Shown here one piece after another: positions 25,546 to 33,918 of a stretch of DNA of 47,382 bases (its first letter is position 1; the number at the start of each line of letters is the position of its first letter). A program made the position numbers and the translations under genes. The stretch spans positions 1 to 47,382 of the forward strand of contig NZ_CALIXW010000012.1 of assembly GCF_938046015.1 (NCBI RefSeq), in the 5' to 3' direction. Source of the DNA: an uncultured Porphyromonas sp. Its GTDB lineage: Bacteria > Bacteroidota > Bacteroidia > Bacteroidales > Porphyromonadaceae. A model generated the notes under the pieces. It worked only from the letters and a program-made list of their open reading frames with translations, made no database searches and was not told the origin of the DNA.

Positions 25546-26880
25546 ATGCGCTCCATACACCTCCAGCACTTCCGCTGCTACAGCGACCTCAGGCTCGAGC
25601 TCAAGCCCGGGATCAACCTCTTCGTCGGGGACAACGCCAGCGGCAAGACTTCGCTACTCAGGGCTTGTCAGTACATGCTGAGCTCCTTCTTCGCGGGCTT
25701 CAGCGACGAGTACACCAAGTGGCTGAGCTTCGGCGACGATGACTTCCAGCAGGAGTTCCAGAGGGGCAAGCAGCTCGATGAGCAGCCCATCTCCATCAGC
25801 TTCGACCCGACGGACCTCATCGAGCGCCTCAGCCCCGAGTACCTAGAGGAGCAAGGCCCCCTAGGCGAGCAAGTGCTGGAGAAGCGCAGTGCCAAGAACC
25901 GCCGCGCCCTGACGGGAGGCTTCAAGGCCTACCGCAGCTACGCCCAGTGGCTGCAGAGTCACTACTACGACCGCGAGGCTGCACGGCAGAGCTACCCACT
26001 GCCCCTCTTCGCCTACTACTCGGTAGAGGACATCCATTCCAACCGCAAGCTCAGCCTCCAGCCCTTCAGCAAGACGACGAGCAAGTTCTCCCTCGGCTAC
26101 CTAGAGTGCCTCGAGGGCGACGGCTTCCTGCGCTACTGGGTGCACCGACTGCTGGTGCTAGCGGAGCGTGATCCCGAGCACAGCGAGCTCGGCTTCGTGC
26201 GGCGCCAGATGCTCCAGATCCTCGGAGCGGAGGGCTGTGACCTCTTCTACGACATGCTGATACGCCCCATCAAGCGGGAGGTGGTCTTCGTCACGCCCGA
26301 CGGCAGGGAGATCCCTACGGCCTTCCTCTCCGAGGGCTACAAGCGCATCATCTCGATGAGCCTGGATCTGGTGATGCGCAGCTACCTGCTTGACTATCCT
26401 ATCTATGGCGATGAGACCTGCCGACACATCACGGGCACGGTGATCATCGACGAGATCGATATGCATCTACACCCAAGGCTACAGGCCGAGATCCTACCCG
26501 TGCTGCACCGCTGCTTCCCCGCCCTGCAGTTCATCGTCTCGACCCATGCCCCCATGGTGATGAGTGGCGTGCAGAGCGATGGGACGAATATCGTCTACCG
26601 CCTACGCTGCAGTAGTGAGGCCGAGTACTGCCTCGAGGAAGCCACGACCTACGGCCTCGACATCTCCACCCTCGTGGAGCGCCTCTGGGAGCTCTCGCCC
26701 CGCAGCCATGAGGTGAGCAACCAGCTGGCCGAGCTCTTCCACGCCATAGACGCAGGCGACTACCAGAGGGCACGCGAGCTGCTGCAGCGACTTCGCCAAG
26801 CCTTCCCAGGCGGCGAGCTCAAGGAGCTTACCCGCGCCGACACCCTTCTGAGACTGATGCAGCGCCCCGATCGGCTATGA
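25546..26880 (+). CDS. AAA ATPase, PtuA-like (Septu-type defence)
   Basis: A 444-residue ATPase of the RecF/SMC-like ABC class. Walker A is GDNASGKTS (residues 28-36), the signature is LSEG (261-264), Walker B is TVIIDEID with Asp302 and Glu303, and the switch histidine is His334 in STHAP. It opens with LQHFRCYSDLRLEL, typical of OLD/RecF-like ATPases. The next gene, an HNH nuclease, overlaps by 4 nt (ATGA). This gene pair is the hallmark of Septu (PtuA-PtuB), in which the ATPase holds and controls the nuclease and releases it on phage infection. No reverse transcriptase adjoins, so it is not a complete retron. Base composition matches the neighbours, arguing against recent acquisition. Confidence 0.85.
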   Translation: MRSIHLQHFRCYSDLRLELKPGINLFVGDNASGKTSLLRACQYMLSSFFAGFSDEYTKWLSFGDDDFQQEFQRGKQLDEQPISISFDPTDLIERLSPEYLEEQGPLGEQVLEKRSAKNRRALTGGFKAYRSYAQWLQSHYYDREAARQSYPLPLFAYYSVEDIHSNRKLSLQPFSKTTSKFSLGYLECLEGDGFLRYWVHRLLVLAERDPEHSELGFVRRQMLQILGAEGCDLFYDMLIRPIKREVVFVTPDGREIPTAFLSEGYKRIISMSLDLVMRSYLLDYPIYGDETCRHITGTVIIDEIDMHLHPRLQAEILPVLHRCFPALQFIVSTHAPMVMSGVQSDGTNIVYRLRCSSEAEYCLEEATTYGLDISTLVERLWELSPRSHEVSNQLAELFHAIDAGDYQRARELLQRLRQAFPGGELKELTRADTLLRLMQRPDRL

Positions 26881-27566
26881 TACACATCAAGAAGTCCGCA
26901 CCGCCCAAGGGCTTCGCAGCCTACTGCCGCCAGCCCAACGCACGCTACAGCGAGCTCTCGCACAAGGCCAAGAAGAGCCTCAAGCAAGGCCTGCTGCGCG
27001 ACCAAGGCTACCTCTGCGCCTACTGCATGGGCCGCATCGACGCTGGGGAGATGAAGGTGGAGCACATCGACAGCCAGGCCATCCACCCCGAGCTGGAGCT
27101 GGACTACGACAACCTCCTAGGCTGCTGCTACGGTGGCGAGCGTGACGAGCCCGACCCCTTCCGCGGACGTCGCTCGCTGCACTGCGACTCCTCCAAGGCG
27201 GCCCGACGCCTCACCTGCTCGCCCCTCAATCCCGCCTGCATCGCTAGCCTTAGCTACGGCTCGGAGGGCTGTAGCATACACTCCAGCAATCCCGAGTGGG
27301 ACGAGGAGCTAGATCGCATCCTGAACCTCAATACGAGCAAGCTCCGTCACAACCGTCAGGAGGCCCTCTACACCCTGCTGGACGAGCTGCAGCAGCTCTT
27401 ACCCCCACATTCCTCCCGCCACAGGCAGCGCAGCGTCCTCACCAAGCTCCTCGAGCGCGTCACGGCGCGCGATCGCTACGGCGAACTCATCCCCTACTGC
27501 GGCATACTCATCTACTGGCTCGAGCGCATGCTCCGCGAGCTGGAGGATGAGCATACCGCGGGATAA
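26877..27566 (+). CDS. HNH endonuclease, PtuB-like (TIGR02646-type)
   Basis: A 229-residue nuclease matching the TIGR02646 family associated with Septu and with retron effector modules. It opens with MIHIKKSAPPKGFAAY and LKQGLLRDQGYLCAYC (zinc-type Cys47 and Cys50). The HNH core is MKVEHIDSQ with His63, then DYDNLLGCC with Asn79, then LHCDSSK with His102. In family members the nuclease cleaves nucleic acid when released by its ATPase partner. The start overlaps the ATPase stop by 4 nt, indicating coupled translation and a fixed ratio. All catalytic positions are intact, so the system looks functional. Confidence 0.87.
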   Translation: MIHIKKSAPPKGFAAYCRQPNARYSELSHKAKKSLKQGLLRDQGYLCAYCMGRIDAGEMKVEHIDSQAIHPELELDYDNLLGCCYGGERDEPDPFRGRRSLHCDSSKAARRLTCSPLNPACIASLSYGSEGCSIHSSNPEWDEELDRILNLNTSKLRHNRQEALYTLLDELQQLLPPHSSRHRQRSVLTKLLERVTARDRYGELIPYCGILIYWLERMLRELEDEHTAG

Positions 27567-27570
27567 GGAT

Positions 27571-27578
27571 TATCTTTG
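27571..27578 (+). promoter_or_regulatory. Promoter -7 element for the PhnA-like gene
   Basis: TATCTTTG begins 5 nt after the HNH gene stop and 78 nt before the ATG at 27649. It shows that the next gene is transcribed independently and that the upstream in-frame ATG at 27547 (before the promoter) is not the start. Confidence 0.6.
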
Positions 27579-27648
27579 CACCAAGCCCACCGCGGCAGAC
27601 AGACAGCGCGGCAGGCAACTGATCCATCACCCTAAGCAAGCAACGACG

Positions 27649-27984
27649 ATGAACGAATATCCCCTCTGCCCCGAATGCGGCGGCCCGCACATCTACTTTG
27701 ACGGCACTACCTACGTGTGCCCCGACTGCTCGAGTGAGTTCGACGTCGAGGCGCTAGCAAGCTCCACCACTGCCCAGGTATGTAAGGATAGCAACGGCAC
27801 GCCGCTCGCAGATGGCGACGCCGTGACCGTCATCAAGGACCTCAAGGTACGCGGCTCCTCGATGGTCATCAAGCAGGGCACCAAGGTCAAGAGCATCCGC
27901 CTCACCGACAGCCCCGACGAAGTCGAGGGCAAGGTCGATGGCTCCGTCATGGTCCTGCGCGCCGAGTTCCTCAAGAAGGGCTAA
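27649..27984 (+). CDS. PhnA/YjdM-family zinc-ribbon protein
   Basis: A 111-residue protein starting MNEYPLCPECGG. It has an N-terminal zinc ribbon (CPEC...CPDC, about residues 7-29) followed by a small beta-barrel domain (GDAVTVIKDLKVRGSS; IKQGTKVKSIRL; VDGSVMVLRAEFLKK). This is the full-length form of the PhnA (YjdM) family. The family was named for its place near the E. coli phosphonate genes, but its function is not established, and no phosphonate genes are present here. The longer ORF from 27547 is rejected because it would start upstream of the promoter and inside the HNH gene. Confidence 0.9.
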   Translation: MNEYPLCPECGGPHIYFDGTTYVCPDCSSEFDVEALASSTTAQVCKDSNGTPLADGDAVTVIKDLKVRGSSMVIKQGTKVKSIRLTDSPDEVEGKVDGSVMVLRAEFLKKG

Positions 27985-28158
27985 GCGCCTCCTCTGCCCT
28001 CCTCCTACCCTCTCCCCCACACCGCCCCTCCCCCTACTTGTCCCCATCCTAAGGACGCACGTAGCGCTGGACACGATAAGGCTGGGCGACACGTTCTATA
28101 TTAGGAGCCAAGCAGCTCCACGAAAAAGGGCAGCTCTACCCTGCCCTATCCTCTAGAC

Positions 28159-28194
28159 GCACCCCAATGCTGATCCGCTCGAGCATTGGGGTGC
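28159..28194. other. Perfect 13-bp hairpin without T-tract, in a gene-free stretch
   Basis: GCACCCCAATGCT (28159-28171) pairs perfectly with AGCATTGGGGTGC (28182-28194) around a 10-nt loop. Neither side has a T-run, so it is not a typical terminator. A smaller hairpin (GGGCAG/CTGCCC near 28128-28147) precedes it. It may be a transcription boundary, RNA-stability element or protein site between the PhnA-like gene and glyS. The rest of 27985-28262 shows nothing recognised. Confidence 0.5.
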
Positions 28195-28262
28195 AGGTCA
28201 TATCTACTGCCCCGACGTACACGCTACCAGAGGCGCGGAGTGGCGCAGTGGTAGAGATTGCG

Positions 28263-28270
28263 TATTTTTG
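28263..28270 (+). promoter_or_regulatory. Promoter -7 element for glyS
   Basis: TATTTTTG matches TAnnTTTG and lies 40 nt before the glyS ATG at 28311. Confidence 0.6.
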
Positions 28271-28310
28271 CAGTCTACAATAATATATATCAGTATACAG
28301 AGCATCATCG

Positions 28311-29852
28311 ATGGCACAGCAAGAAGACCTCTTCAAGAAGGTAATCGCCCACTGTAAGGAATACGGCTTCGTCTTCCCCTCCTCTGAGATCTATGACGGC
28401 CTCGGCGCTGTCTATGACTACGGTCAGCTGGGGAGCGAACTCAAGAATAACATCAAGCGCTACTGGTGGGAGGCTATGACCCTCCTGGCGCCCAACGTCG
28501 TGGGGATAGACTCCGCGATCTTCATGCACCCCAAGATCTGGAAGGCCTCCGGTCACGTCGACGCCTTCAATGATCCCCTCATCGACAACAAGGACTCGAA
28601 GAAGCGCTACCGCGCCGACGTCCTCATCGAAGACCACCTAGCGAAGATCGAGGAGAAGATCAATAAGGAGGTAGCCAAGGCGGCGAAGAAGTTCGGTGAG
28701 AGCTTCGACGAAGCACAGTTCCGCTCTACCAACGGCCGCGTGCTCGAGTACCAGGCCAAGTGGGACGAGATCCACACGCGCTTCGCTGAGGCGATGAACG
28801 CTACCGACCTCGAGGGTCTTCGCCAGATCATCATCGATACGGAGATCGTCTGCCCCATCAGTGGCACGCGCAACTGGACGGAGGTACGTCAGTTCAACCT
28901 GATGTTCGCCACCGAGATGGGCTCCACGACTGAGGGCGCGATGAAGGTCTACCTGCGCCCCGAGACGGCACAGGGGATCTTCGTGAACTTCCTTAACGTG
29001 CAGAAGACCGGCCGTATGAAGATACCCTTCGGCATCGCCCAGATCGGGAAGGCCTTCCGCAACGAGATCGTCGCCCGCCAGTTCATCTTCCGCATGCGCG
29101 AGTTTGAGCAGATGGAGATGCAGTTCTTCGTTCGCCCCGGCGAGGAGCTCAAGTGGTTCGAGTACTGGAAGGAGCTGCGCCTGCGCTGGCACAAGGCGCT
29201 CGGACTCGGCGACCAGAAGTACCGCTACCACGACCACGAGAAGCTGGCGCACTACGCCAATGCCGCCACCGACATCGAGTTCGAGATGCCCTTCGGCTTC
29301 AAGGAGGTGGAGGGTATCCACAGCCGTACGGACTTCGACCTGAAGCGCCACGAGGAGTTCAGCGGCAAGAAGATGCAGTACTTCGACCCCGAGCTGGGCG
29401 AGAGCTACACGCCCTATGTCATCGAGACCTCCATCGGGGTGGACCGTATGTTCCTCAGCCTGATGTGCGGCAGCTACGAGGAGGAGGCGCTGGAGGGCGG
29501 AGAGAAGCGCAGCGTACTGCGTCTGCCTGCAGCCCTGGCCCCCGTCAAGCTCGCCATCCTGCCCCTGGTGCGCAAGGACGGCCTCGACACGAAGGCACAG
29601 GAGATCTACGACGAGCTGAAGTTCGACTTCAACTGCCAGCTCGACGAGAAGGACTCCATCGGCAAGCGCTACCGCCGCCAGGATGCCATCGGTACGCCCT
29701 ACTGCGTGACGGTAGACCACCAGACGATGGAGGACGGCACCGTGACGCTACGTCACCGCGACACGATGCAGCAGGAGCGCATCGCCATCAGTGAGCTCAG
29801 CCGCGTGCTCTACGAGGCTACCTCGCTGAAGAGCCTACTGCGCCGCATCTAA
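28311..29852 (+). CDS. glyS: Glycyl-tRNA synthetase, dimeric class II type
   Basis: A 513-residue single-chain (alpha2) glycyl-tRNA synthetase charging tRNA-Gly, a class II enzyme. It opens with FPSSEIYDGLGAVYDYGQLG, diagnostic of this type. Motif 2 is FRNEIVARQFIFRMREFEQM and motif 3 lies in IETSIGVDRMFLSLM. A C-terminal anticodon-binding domain follows (LAPVKLAILPL to the end). It has its own -7 element 40 nt upstream. No T-box or other leader structure is evident. Confidence 0.96.
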   Translation: MAQQEDLFKKVIAHCKEYGFVFPSSEIYDGLGAVYDYGQLGSELKNNIKRYWWEAMTLLAPNVVGIDSAIFMHPKIWKASGHVDAFNDPLIDNKDSKKRYRADVLIEDHLAKIEEKINKEVAKAAKKFGESFDEAQFRSTNGRVLEYQAKWDEIHTRFAEAMNATDLEGLRQIIIDTEIVCPISGTRNWTEVRQFNLMFATEMGSTTEGAMKVYLRPETAQGIFVNFLNVQKTGRMKIPFGIAQIGKAFRNEIVARQFIFRMREFEQMEMQFFVRPGEELKWFEYWKELRLRWHKALGLGDQKYRYHDHEKLAHYANAATDIEFEMPFGFKEVEGIHSRTDFDLKRHEEFSGKKMQYFDPELGESYTPYVIETSIGVDRMFLSLMCGSYEEEALEGGEKRSVLRLPAALAPVKLAILPLVRKDGLDTKAQEIYDELKFDFNCQLDEKDSIGKRYRRQDAIGTPYCVTVDHQTMEDGTVTLRHRDTMQQERIAISELSRVLYEATSLKSLLRRI

Positions 29853-29893
29853 GGCCCCCACTACCCATTCCTCACCCTCTAGTCCCAACACCT

Positions 29894-30424
29894 ATGAAGG
29901 CTCAGATCCTTGCCCTGCTCGCCCTAGTGGCTAGCTGTGGCCTCGCTAGCTGTAGCGACACCATCGACACGGCACAGGAGCGCCGCGCCACCAACGAGCG
30001 TAACTTCCTCTCCTTTGCCGACAGTGCAGGCTACGAGAAGGTACACCTGCCTGGCAACTATGCCGACAGCTATGTCTACATCAAGTGGCAGAAGCACGGC
30101 ACAGGCACCGTGACCCCAGCGCAGAATGACGCCGTCAAGGTACGCTACCGCGGCTACCTGACCAGCGACTGGACGTCGAACTCCCGCAGCGCCCAGCCCG
30201 TCGATCAGGGCAACTGGGATCAGCCCGTCATCAACGACTACAGCCGCGTCAACAGCTATATCGATGGCTTCAAGTACGCCCTGCAGAGCCTCAAGGTCGG
30301 GGACGAGGTCTCCGTCGTCATCCCCTGGTATCTGGGCTATGGCTCGTCGATCACGCGCTACATCCCCTCCTACTCGAGCCTCTTCTTCCAGATCAAGCTC
30401 GAGGAGATCAGCACGCCTCTGTAA
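29894..30424 (+). CDS. FKBP-type peptidyl-prolyl isomerase-like lipoprotein
   Basis: A 176-residue exported lipoprotein with lipobox LASC (Cys20). The C-terminal half has the FKBP outline: VKVRYRGYL, GFKYALQSLKVGDEVSVVIP, LGYGS and IPSYSSLFFQIKLEEI. Several canonical FKBP active-site aromatics appear substituted (SVVIPWYLGYG in place of the usual IPP.LAYG pattern), so it could be a chaperone rather than an efficient isomerase. It lies 41 nt after glyS and 30 nt before surE and may be part of that operon. Confidence 0.82.
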   Translation: MKAQILALLALVASCGLASCSDTIDTAQERRATNERNFLSFADSAGYEKVHLPGNYADSYVYIKWQKHGTGTVTPAQNDAVKVRYRGYLTSDWTSNSRSAQPVDQGNWDQPVINDYSRVNSYIDGFKYALQSLKVGDEVSVVIPWYLGYGSSITRYIPSYSSLFFQIKLEEISTPL

Positions 30425-30454
30425 GGGAGGCGCCCATCAGAGTATATCCCATCT

Positions 30455-31216
30455 ATGCATCTATTGCTTTCCAATGACGATGGCTTCCGCGCCGCAGGCA
30501 TACAGGAGCTGGCCCAGTCCCTCCTGCACCTCGGCGATGTGACCATCGTCGCCCCTGACGGCCCGCGATCGGGCTTCTCAGGTGCGATCACTACGACCCA
30601 GCCCCTGCGCCTGAAGCATCGCAAGACCGAGGGACGCCTACGCATCTACAGCTGCGAGGGTACGCCCGTGGACTGCGTCAAGCTAGCACTCAATACGCTC
30701 TTTGCCGACACACGCCCCGACCTCATCATCTCGGGGATCAATCACGGCAGTAATGAGGGCATCTGCGTAGGTTACTCGGGGACGATCGGTGCCGCCCGTG
30801 AGGGCTGCATCTACGGCATCCCTTCGCTGGCCGTATCGCTGGATGACACGGCTTGGTCGCCTGACTTCGCCGACAGCATCGTCTACACGCAGCAGGTCGT
30901 CAAGCTCATGCAGCACACCCAGCTGCCTCCACACACCATGCTCTCGCTCAATGTGCCCAAGACCAAGCCCCAGGGGCTGAAGGTCTGCGCGCAGAGTGTG
31001 GGCCAGTTCGTCGAGGAGTTCGTCCCCAGCCGCGATGGTAGGGGCAAGGATATCTACTGGATGACAGGCCACCAGCGCCCCGCCTCTAGCGAGGACCGAG
31101 GGGACTGGTACTGGCTGCGTGAGGGCTGGGCGACGCTCACCCCGCTGCAGCTCGACACGACCAACCACGGCTGGATCGACCACCTCGACCAGCTGGCGCA
31201 GCAGGCTGCTGGCTAG
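30455..31216 (+). CDS. surE: SurE, 5'/3'-nucleotidase
   Basis: A 253-residue metal-dependent nucleoside monophosphatase. The N-terminal signature LLLSNDDGF carries the metal ligands Asp8 and Asp9. It is followed by VTIVAPDGPRSGFSGAIT, GTPVDCVKLAL, and SGINHGSNEGICVGYSGTIGAAREG with the conserved Asn. The length is typical. It is followed after 26 nt by lpxB, so surE and lpxB probably form one transcript, possibly with the FKBP-like gene. Confidence 0.95.
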   Translation: MHLLLSNDDGFRAAGIQELAQSLLHLGDVTIVAPDGPRSGFSGAITTTQPLRLKHRKTEGRLRIYSCEGTPVDCVKLALNTLFADTRPDLIISGINHGSNEGICVGYSGTIGAAREGCIYGIPSLAVSLDDTAWSPDFADSIVYTQQVVKLMQHTQLPPHTMLSLNVPKTKPQGLKVCAQSVGQFVEEFVPSRDGRGKDIYWMTGHQRPASSEDRGDWYWLREGWATLTPLQLDTTNHGWIDHLDQLAQQAAG

Positions 31217-31242
31217 CCCCGTGACCTAGACGAAGCCCCAGC

Positions 31243-32370
31243 ATGCGCTACTTCCTAGTCGCAGGCGAAGCCTCTGGAGACCTACACGCCTCAGCGCTCA
31301 TCCGAGCACTGAAGGCCGAGGATCCAGAGGCTTCGTTTGCCTTTATGGGTGGGGATAAGATGGCTGCGGCCGCAGGCATCCCCCCCGTCGTCCACTACCG
31401 AGATGTAGCCTTCATGGGCGTGGTGAGCGTCCTGAAGAACTACCGTACCATACGCCGACGCGCCGAGTGCGTGCAGGAGGCCCTGCGTGCCTTCGCCCCC
31501 GATGTGGTCATCCCGGTGGACTTCGCCGACTTCAACATCCGCTACGTCCTCCCGCTGGCCCAGGAGCTGGCTATCCCCAGCGTCTACTATATCCTGCCCA
31601 AGCTCTGGGCCTGGCGTGCTGGGCGTATCAAGCAGCTTCGCCGCTACCTCAGCCACGCCCTCTCGATCCTACCCTTCGAGGTGGACTACTTCCGCCAGCA
31701 GGGCCTCTCGGTGAGCTACGTGGGCAATCCTTGCGTCGATGCCCAGCTGAGCTATGAGGCCGAGCACCCCGAGCCCATAGAGCGCGACCCTCAGCTCCTG
31801 GCGCTCCTCCCCGGCAGCCGCAAGGCCGAGCTACGGGAGAACCTCCCCCTGATGCTCCAGGCCTCTGAGGCGCACCTCGAGGCCGGTGGACGCGTCGCCG
31901 TCGCCGCTGCCCCCGGGATGACGGCAGAGGACTACGCCCCTTACCTCAGTGCTTATCCCCAGGTAGAGCTCGTCTGGGGGGATAGCTACGGCCTGATGCG
32001 CCGTGCCGCTCGCGCAGCTGTCACCTCGGGGACGGCGACGCTGGAGACGGCGCTCGCGGGTTGCCCGCTCGTGGTATGCTACGGCATGGGCGGACGTAGA
32101 GCCCTGCGCTGGATATTCGAGCACTGCTTCCGCGTGCGCTACGTCTCACTGGTCAACCTCATCCTCGACCGCCCCGCCGTGCCCGAGCTCCTAGGCGATA
32201 GGCTCAGCGCGCCCGAGCTACGTCGCCAGCTGGAGCTCCTCGAGGAGGGGCAGCCTGCCCGTCGGGCACAGCTGGAGGCCTTCGCCGAACTCAGCGCCAC
32301 ACTCGGACGCAGCTACTCGGCCCCACGTGCTGCCCGCACGCTCATCGAGCAGCTCCAGCGGCAGCGCTAG
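31243..32370 (+). CDS. lpxB: LpxB, lipid-A-disaccharide synthase
   Basis: A 375-residue GT19 glycosyltransferase that condenses UDP-2,3-diacylglucosamine with lipid X to form the lipid A disaccharide at the inner face of the inner membrane. Hallmarks are the start YFLVAGEASGDLHAS, FMGGDKM, VIPVDFADFN, the SVYYILPKLWAWRAGRIKQL segment, LLPGSRKAEL, and AVTSGTATLETALAGCPLVV with the nucleotide-sugar site. The length is standard. It shows the organism makes lipid A. No further lpx genes adjoin. Confidence 0.96.
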   Translation: MRYFLVAGEASGDLHASALIRALKAEDPEASFAFMGGDKMAAAAGIPPVVHYRDVAFMGVVSVLKNYRTIRRRAECVQEALRAFAPDVVIPVDFADFNIRYVLPLAQELAIPSVYYILPKLWAWRAGRIKQLRRYLSHALSILPFEVDYFRQQGLSVSYVGNPCVDAQLSYEAEHPEPIERDPQLLALLPGSRKAELRENLPLMLQASEAHLEAGGRVAVAAAPGMTAEDYAPYLSAYPQVELVWGDSYGLMRRAARAAVTSGTATLETALAGCPLVVCYGMGGRRALRWIFEHCFRVRYVSLVNLILDRPAVPELLGDRLSAPELRRQLELLEEGQPARRAQLEAFAELSATLGRSYSAPRAARTLIEQLQRQR

Positions 32371-32394
32371 CCCCAGCCTCCAGCCGTGTACATC

Positions 32395-32830
32395 CCTGGG
32401 ATAAGCTGGGGATAGCGCGAGGATAAGCGAGGGATAAATCTAGGGGTACTCGTGGACGAATCAGAGCCCCCCTCCCCCTGCCTTCGCCCCCCTGTAGATA
32501 AGCCCCCTAGCTATACACCAGCTATACACTTAGGGCCTTCGCCTAAAGGGAACCCCGAGCCTCCCCAAGGCGTGGATGAAGTAGAGCGCCTCCCCATCGG
32601 AGGGCTCTAGATAAGGAACTTAGCCCTGTGGGCAGTCTGTGGGCAAGCTTCCCCAAGCCTAGGGATAAGCCTGAGGAGGGGTGGAGCGAACTGGAAGAGC
32701 GCTTGGAGGCTTACCCACCTGTCCACGGCGCATAATATACATAGTAGATAAAGAGAAATAAGATCTAATTACTCTAAGACTATAAGAATAATAAGGACGG
32801 GGATAAGCCCCCGCCCGCGTCGAGGAGTGA
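32395..32830. other. Gene-free region with 11-nt spaced GATAAG repeats and an AT-rich tract (origin-like)
   Basis: GATAAG-type sequences lie at 32400, 32411, 32422 and 32433, exactly 11 nt apart. AGCTATACAC occurs at 32509 and 32520, again 11 nt apart. Further GATAAG copies follow (about 32497, 32610, 32664, 32811), some close to the DnaA box on one strand (TGTAGATAA against TGTGGATAA). An AT-rich tract of about 65 bp follows (32730-32800). No ORF is convincing. The pattern resembles iterons beside a DNA-unwinding element; no dnaA or plasmid rep gene is present, so origin function is speculative. Confidence 0.4.
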
Positions 32831-32849
32831 GCCCACAGCCGATACAATT

Positions 32850-33662
32850 ATGAGAATACTAGCACTAGACATCGACGGTACCCTCATCACCAGCCAGCAC
32901 GTGCTGACCGAGCCCGTACGCAGCGCCCTCATCCGCGCCCAGCGCGACTATGATATACGTATAGCCTTAGCCTCGGGTCGTCCTACGGCCGCGCTAGGAC
33001 ATCTAGCGGCGGAGCTGGAGCTGAAGACCTACGGCGGCTACCTGCTGCCCTTCAATGGCGGTAAGCTCATCGCAGCCGCCACGGGCGAGGTCCTCAGCGA
33101 GACCGTGCTGGATGCCGACCTTATCCCCCAGCTCTATGACCTCACGCAGCGCTACGACCTCAACATCCTCTCCTATACCGAGGACACCATCCTCAGCGAG
33201 CGCTCCGACGACCCCTACGCGGTCAAGGAGATCGACATCACGGGCATGGCGCTGGAGGTGGTGCCCGACTTCCGCGCGCTCTCGGCGCTGAAGCTGCCCA
33301 AGTGCCTCGCAGTCGGGCCCAAGGATAAGCTCATCCCCCTTGAGGCCGAGGCGAAGGAACTGCTCGGCGATCGTATCGACGCCTTCCGCTCCAGCGACTT
33401 CTTCCTCGAGCTCGTGCCTAAGGGAATAGATAAGGGCGCCGCGCTGAGCCGTCTCCTCGAGCTGCTGGGCCTCACGCCCGAGGCGCTCATCGCCATGGGG
33501 GATAACTATAATGATCTTGGGATGCTGCGCCTGGCGGGGACCAGTGTCGCCATGGGCAACGCCCCCGAGGACATCAAGGCTGTGGCTAGCTATGTCACGC
33601 GTACCAACAATGAGGACGGCGTCGCCTACGCCCTCGAGGAGCTTGTCTTCGCCCGCTCCTAG
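32850..33662 (+). CDS. HAD-superfamily Cof-type phosphatase
   Basis: A 270-residue cytoplasmic haloacid-dehalogenase phosphatase of the Cof/YbiV (type IIB cap) group. The nucleophile motif is LALDIDGTLIT (Asp6, Asp8), motif II is LASGRP, motif III Lys lies in VPKGIDKGAAL, and motif IV is AMGDNYNDLGML. A cap domain lies between motifs II and III. Family members dephosphorylate sugar phosphates, FMN or PLP; the substrate here cannot be predicted. It is followed by a strong terminator. Confidence 0.9.
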   Translation: MRILALDIDGTLITSQHVLTEPVRSALIRAQRDYDIRIALASGRPTAALGHLAAELELKTYGGYLLPFNGGKLIAAATGEVLSETVLDADLIPQLYDLTQRYDLNILSYTEDTILSERSDDPYAVKEIDITGMALEVVPDFRALSALKLPKCLAVGPKDKLIPLEAEAKELLGDRIDAFRSSDFFLELVPKGIDKGAALSRLLELLGLTPEALIAMGDNYNDLGMLRLAGTSVAMGNAPEDIKAVASYVTRTNNEDGVAYALEELVFARS

Positions 33663-33726
33663 CCGTCCCGCCCTCTAGCCCTTGCCTCGCCCTCCGCGCT
33701 GGGCACCAGGCTCCGCCCCACTAAAA

Positions 33727-33778
33727 ACAGCGCTCCCCCGACTAACAGCTTTGCTAGCTGGGGGAGCGCTGTCTTTTT
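33727..33778 (+). terminator. Rho-independent terminator, strong, partly bidirectional
   Basis: ACAGCGCTCCCCC (33727-33739) pairs perfectly with GGGGGAGCGCTGT (33760-33772) around a 20-nt loop, followed by C and a T-run at 33774-33778. An A-run precedes the stem. The right arm contains GCTGTC at 33768, which is also the first unit of the 22-nt array at 33768-33856. Confidence 0.9.
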
Positions 33779-33856
33779 GCCTTTAGCACGCTGTCTCTTC
33801 TCTTTTAGTCCGCTGTCCTCTCTCCTTCAGTCCGCTGTCTCTTCTCCTTTATATAG
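33768..33856. repeat. 22-nt phased repeat array (GCTGTC family) starting in a terminator stem
   Basis: GCTGTC occurs at 33768, 33790, 33812 and 33834, exactly 22 nt apart, each followed by a pyrimidine-rich stretch and, from the second unit, TTTAGTCC or TTCAGTCC. The first unit is the right arm of the terminator, so the array may have grown from that sequence. Confidence 0.85.
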
Positions 33857-33918
33857 GTGGGGACGAAACCCCACGAAAGCCGCACCGTCTGCCGAGCCTC
33901 CGCGTGCTGTCCGTGAGG

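Noticed and set aside
28228..28262. tRNA-like 5' sequence (GCGGAGTGGCGCAGTGGTAGAG) upstream of glyS
   Set aside because: It resembles the acceptor and D-arm start of a tRNA, but no anticodon arm, T-loop or 3' acceptor complement follows. The glyS -7 element begins instead. At most a chance match or a fragment.
28638..29720. Long minus-strand frame of 360 codons opposite glyS
   Set aside because: It is a shadow of glyS caused by high third-position GC; the Leu/Val/Ala/Glu-rich translation has no family features. The same holds for the other long antisense frames, for example 46311-47372 and 34623-35543.
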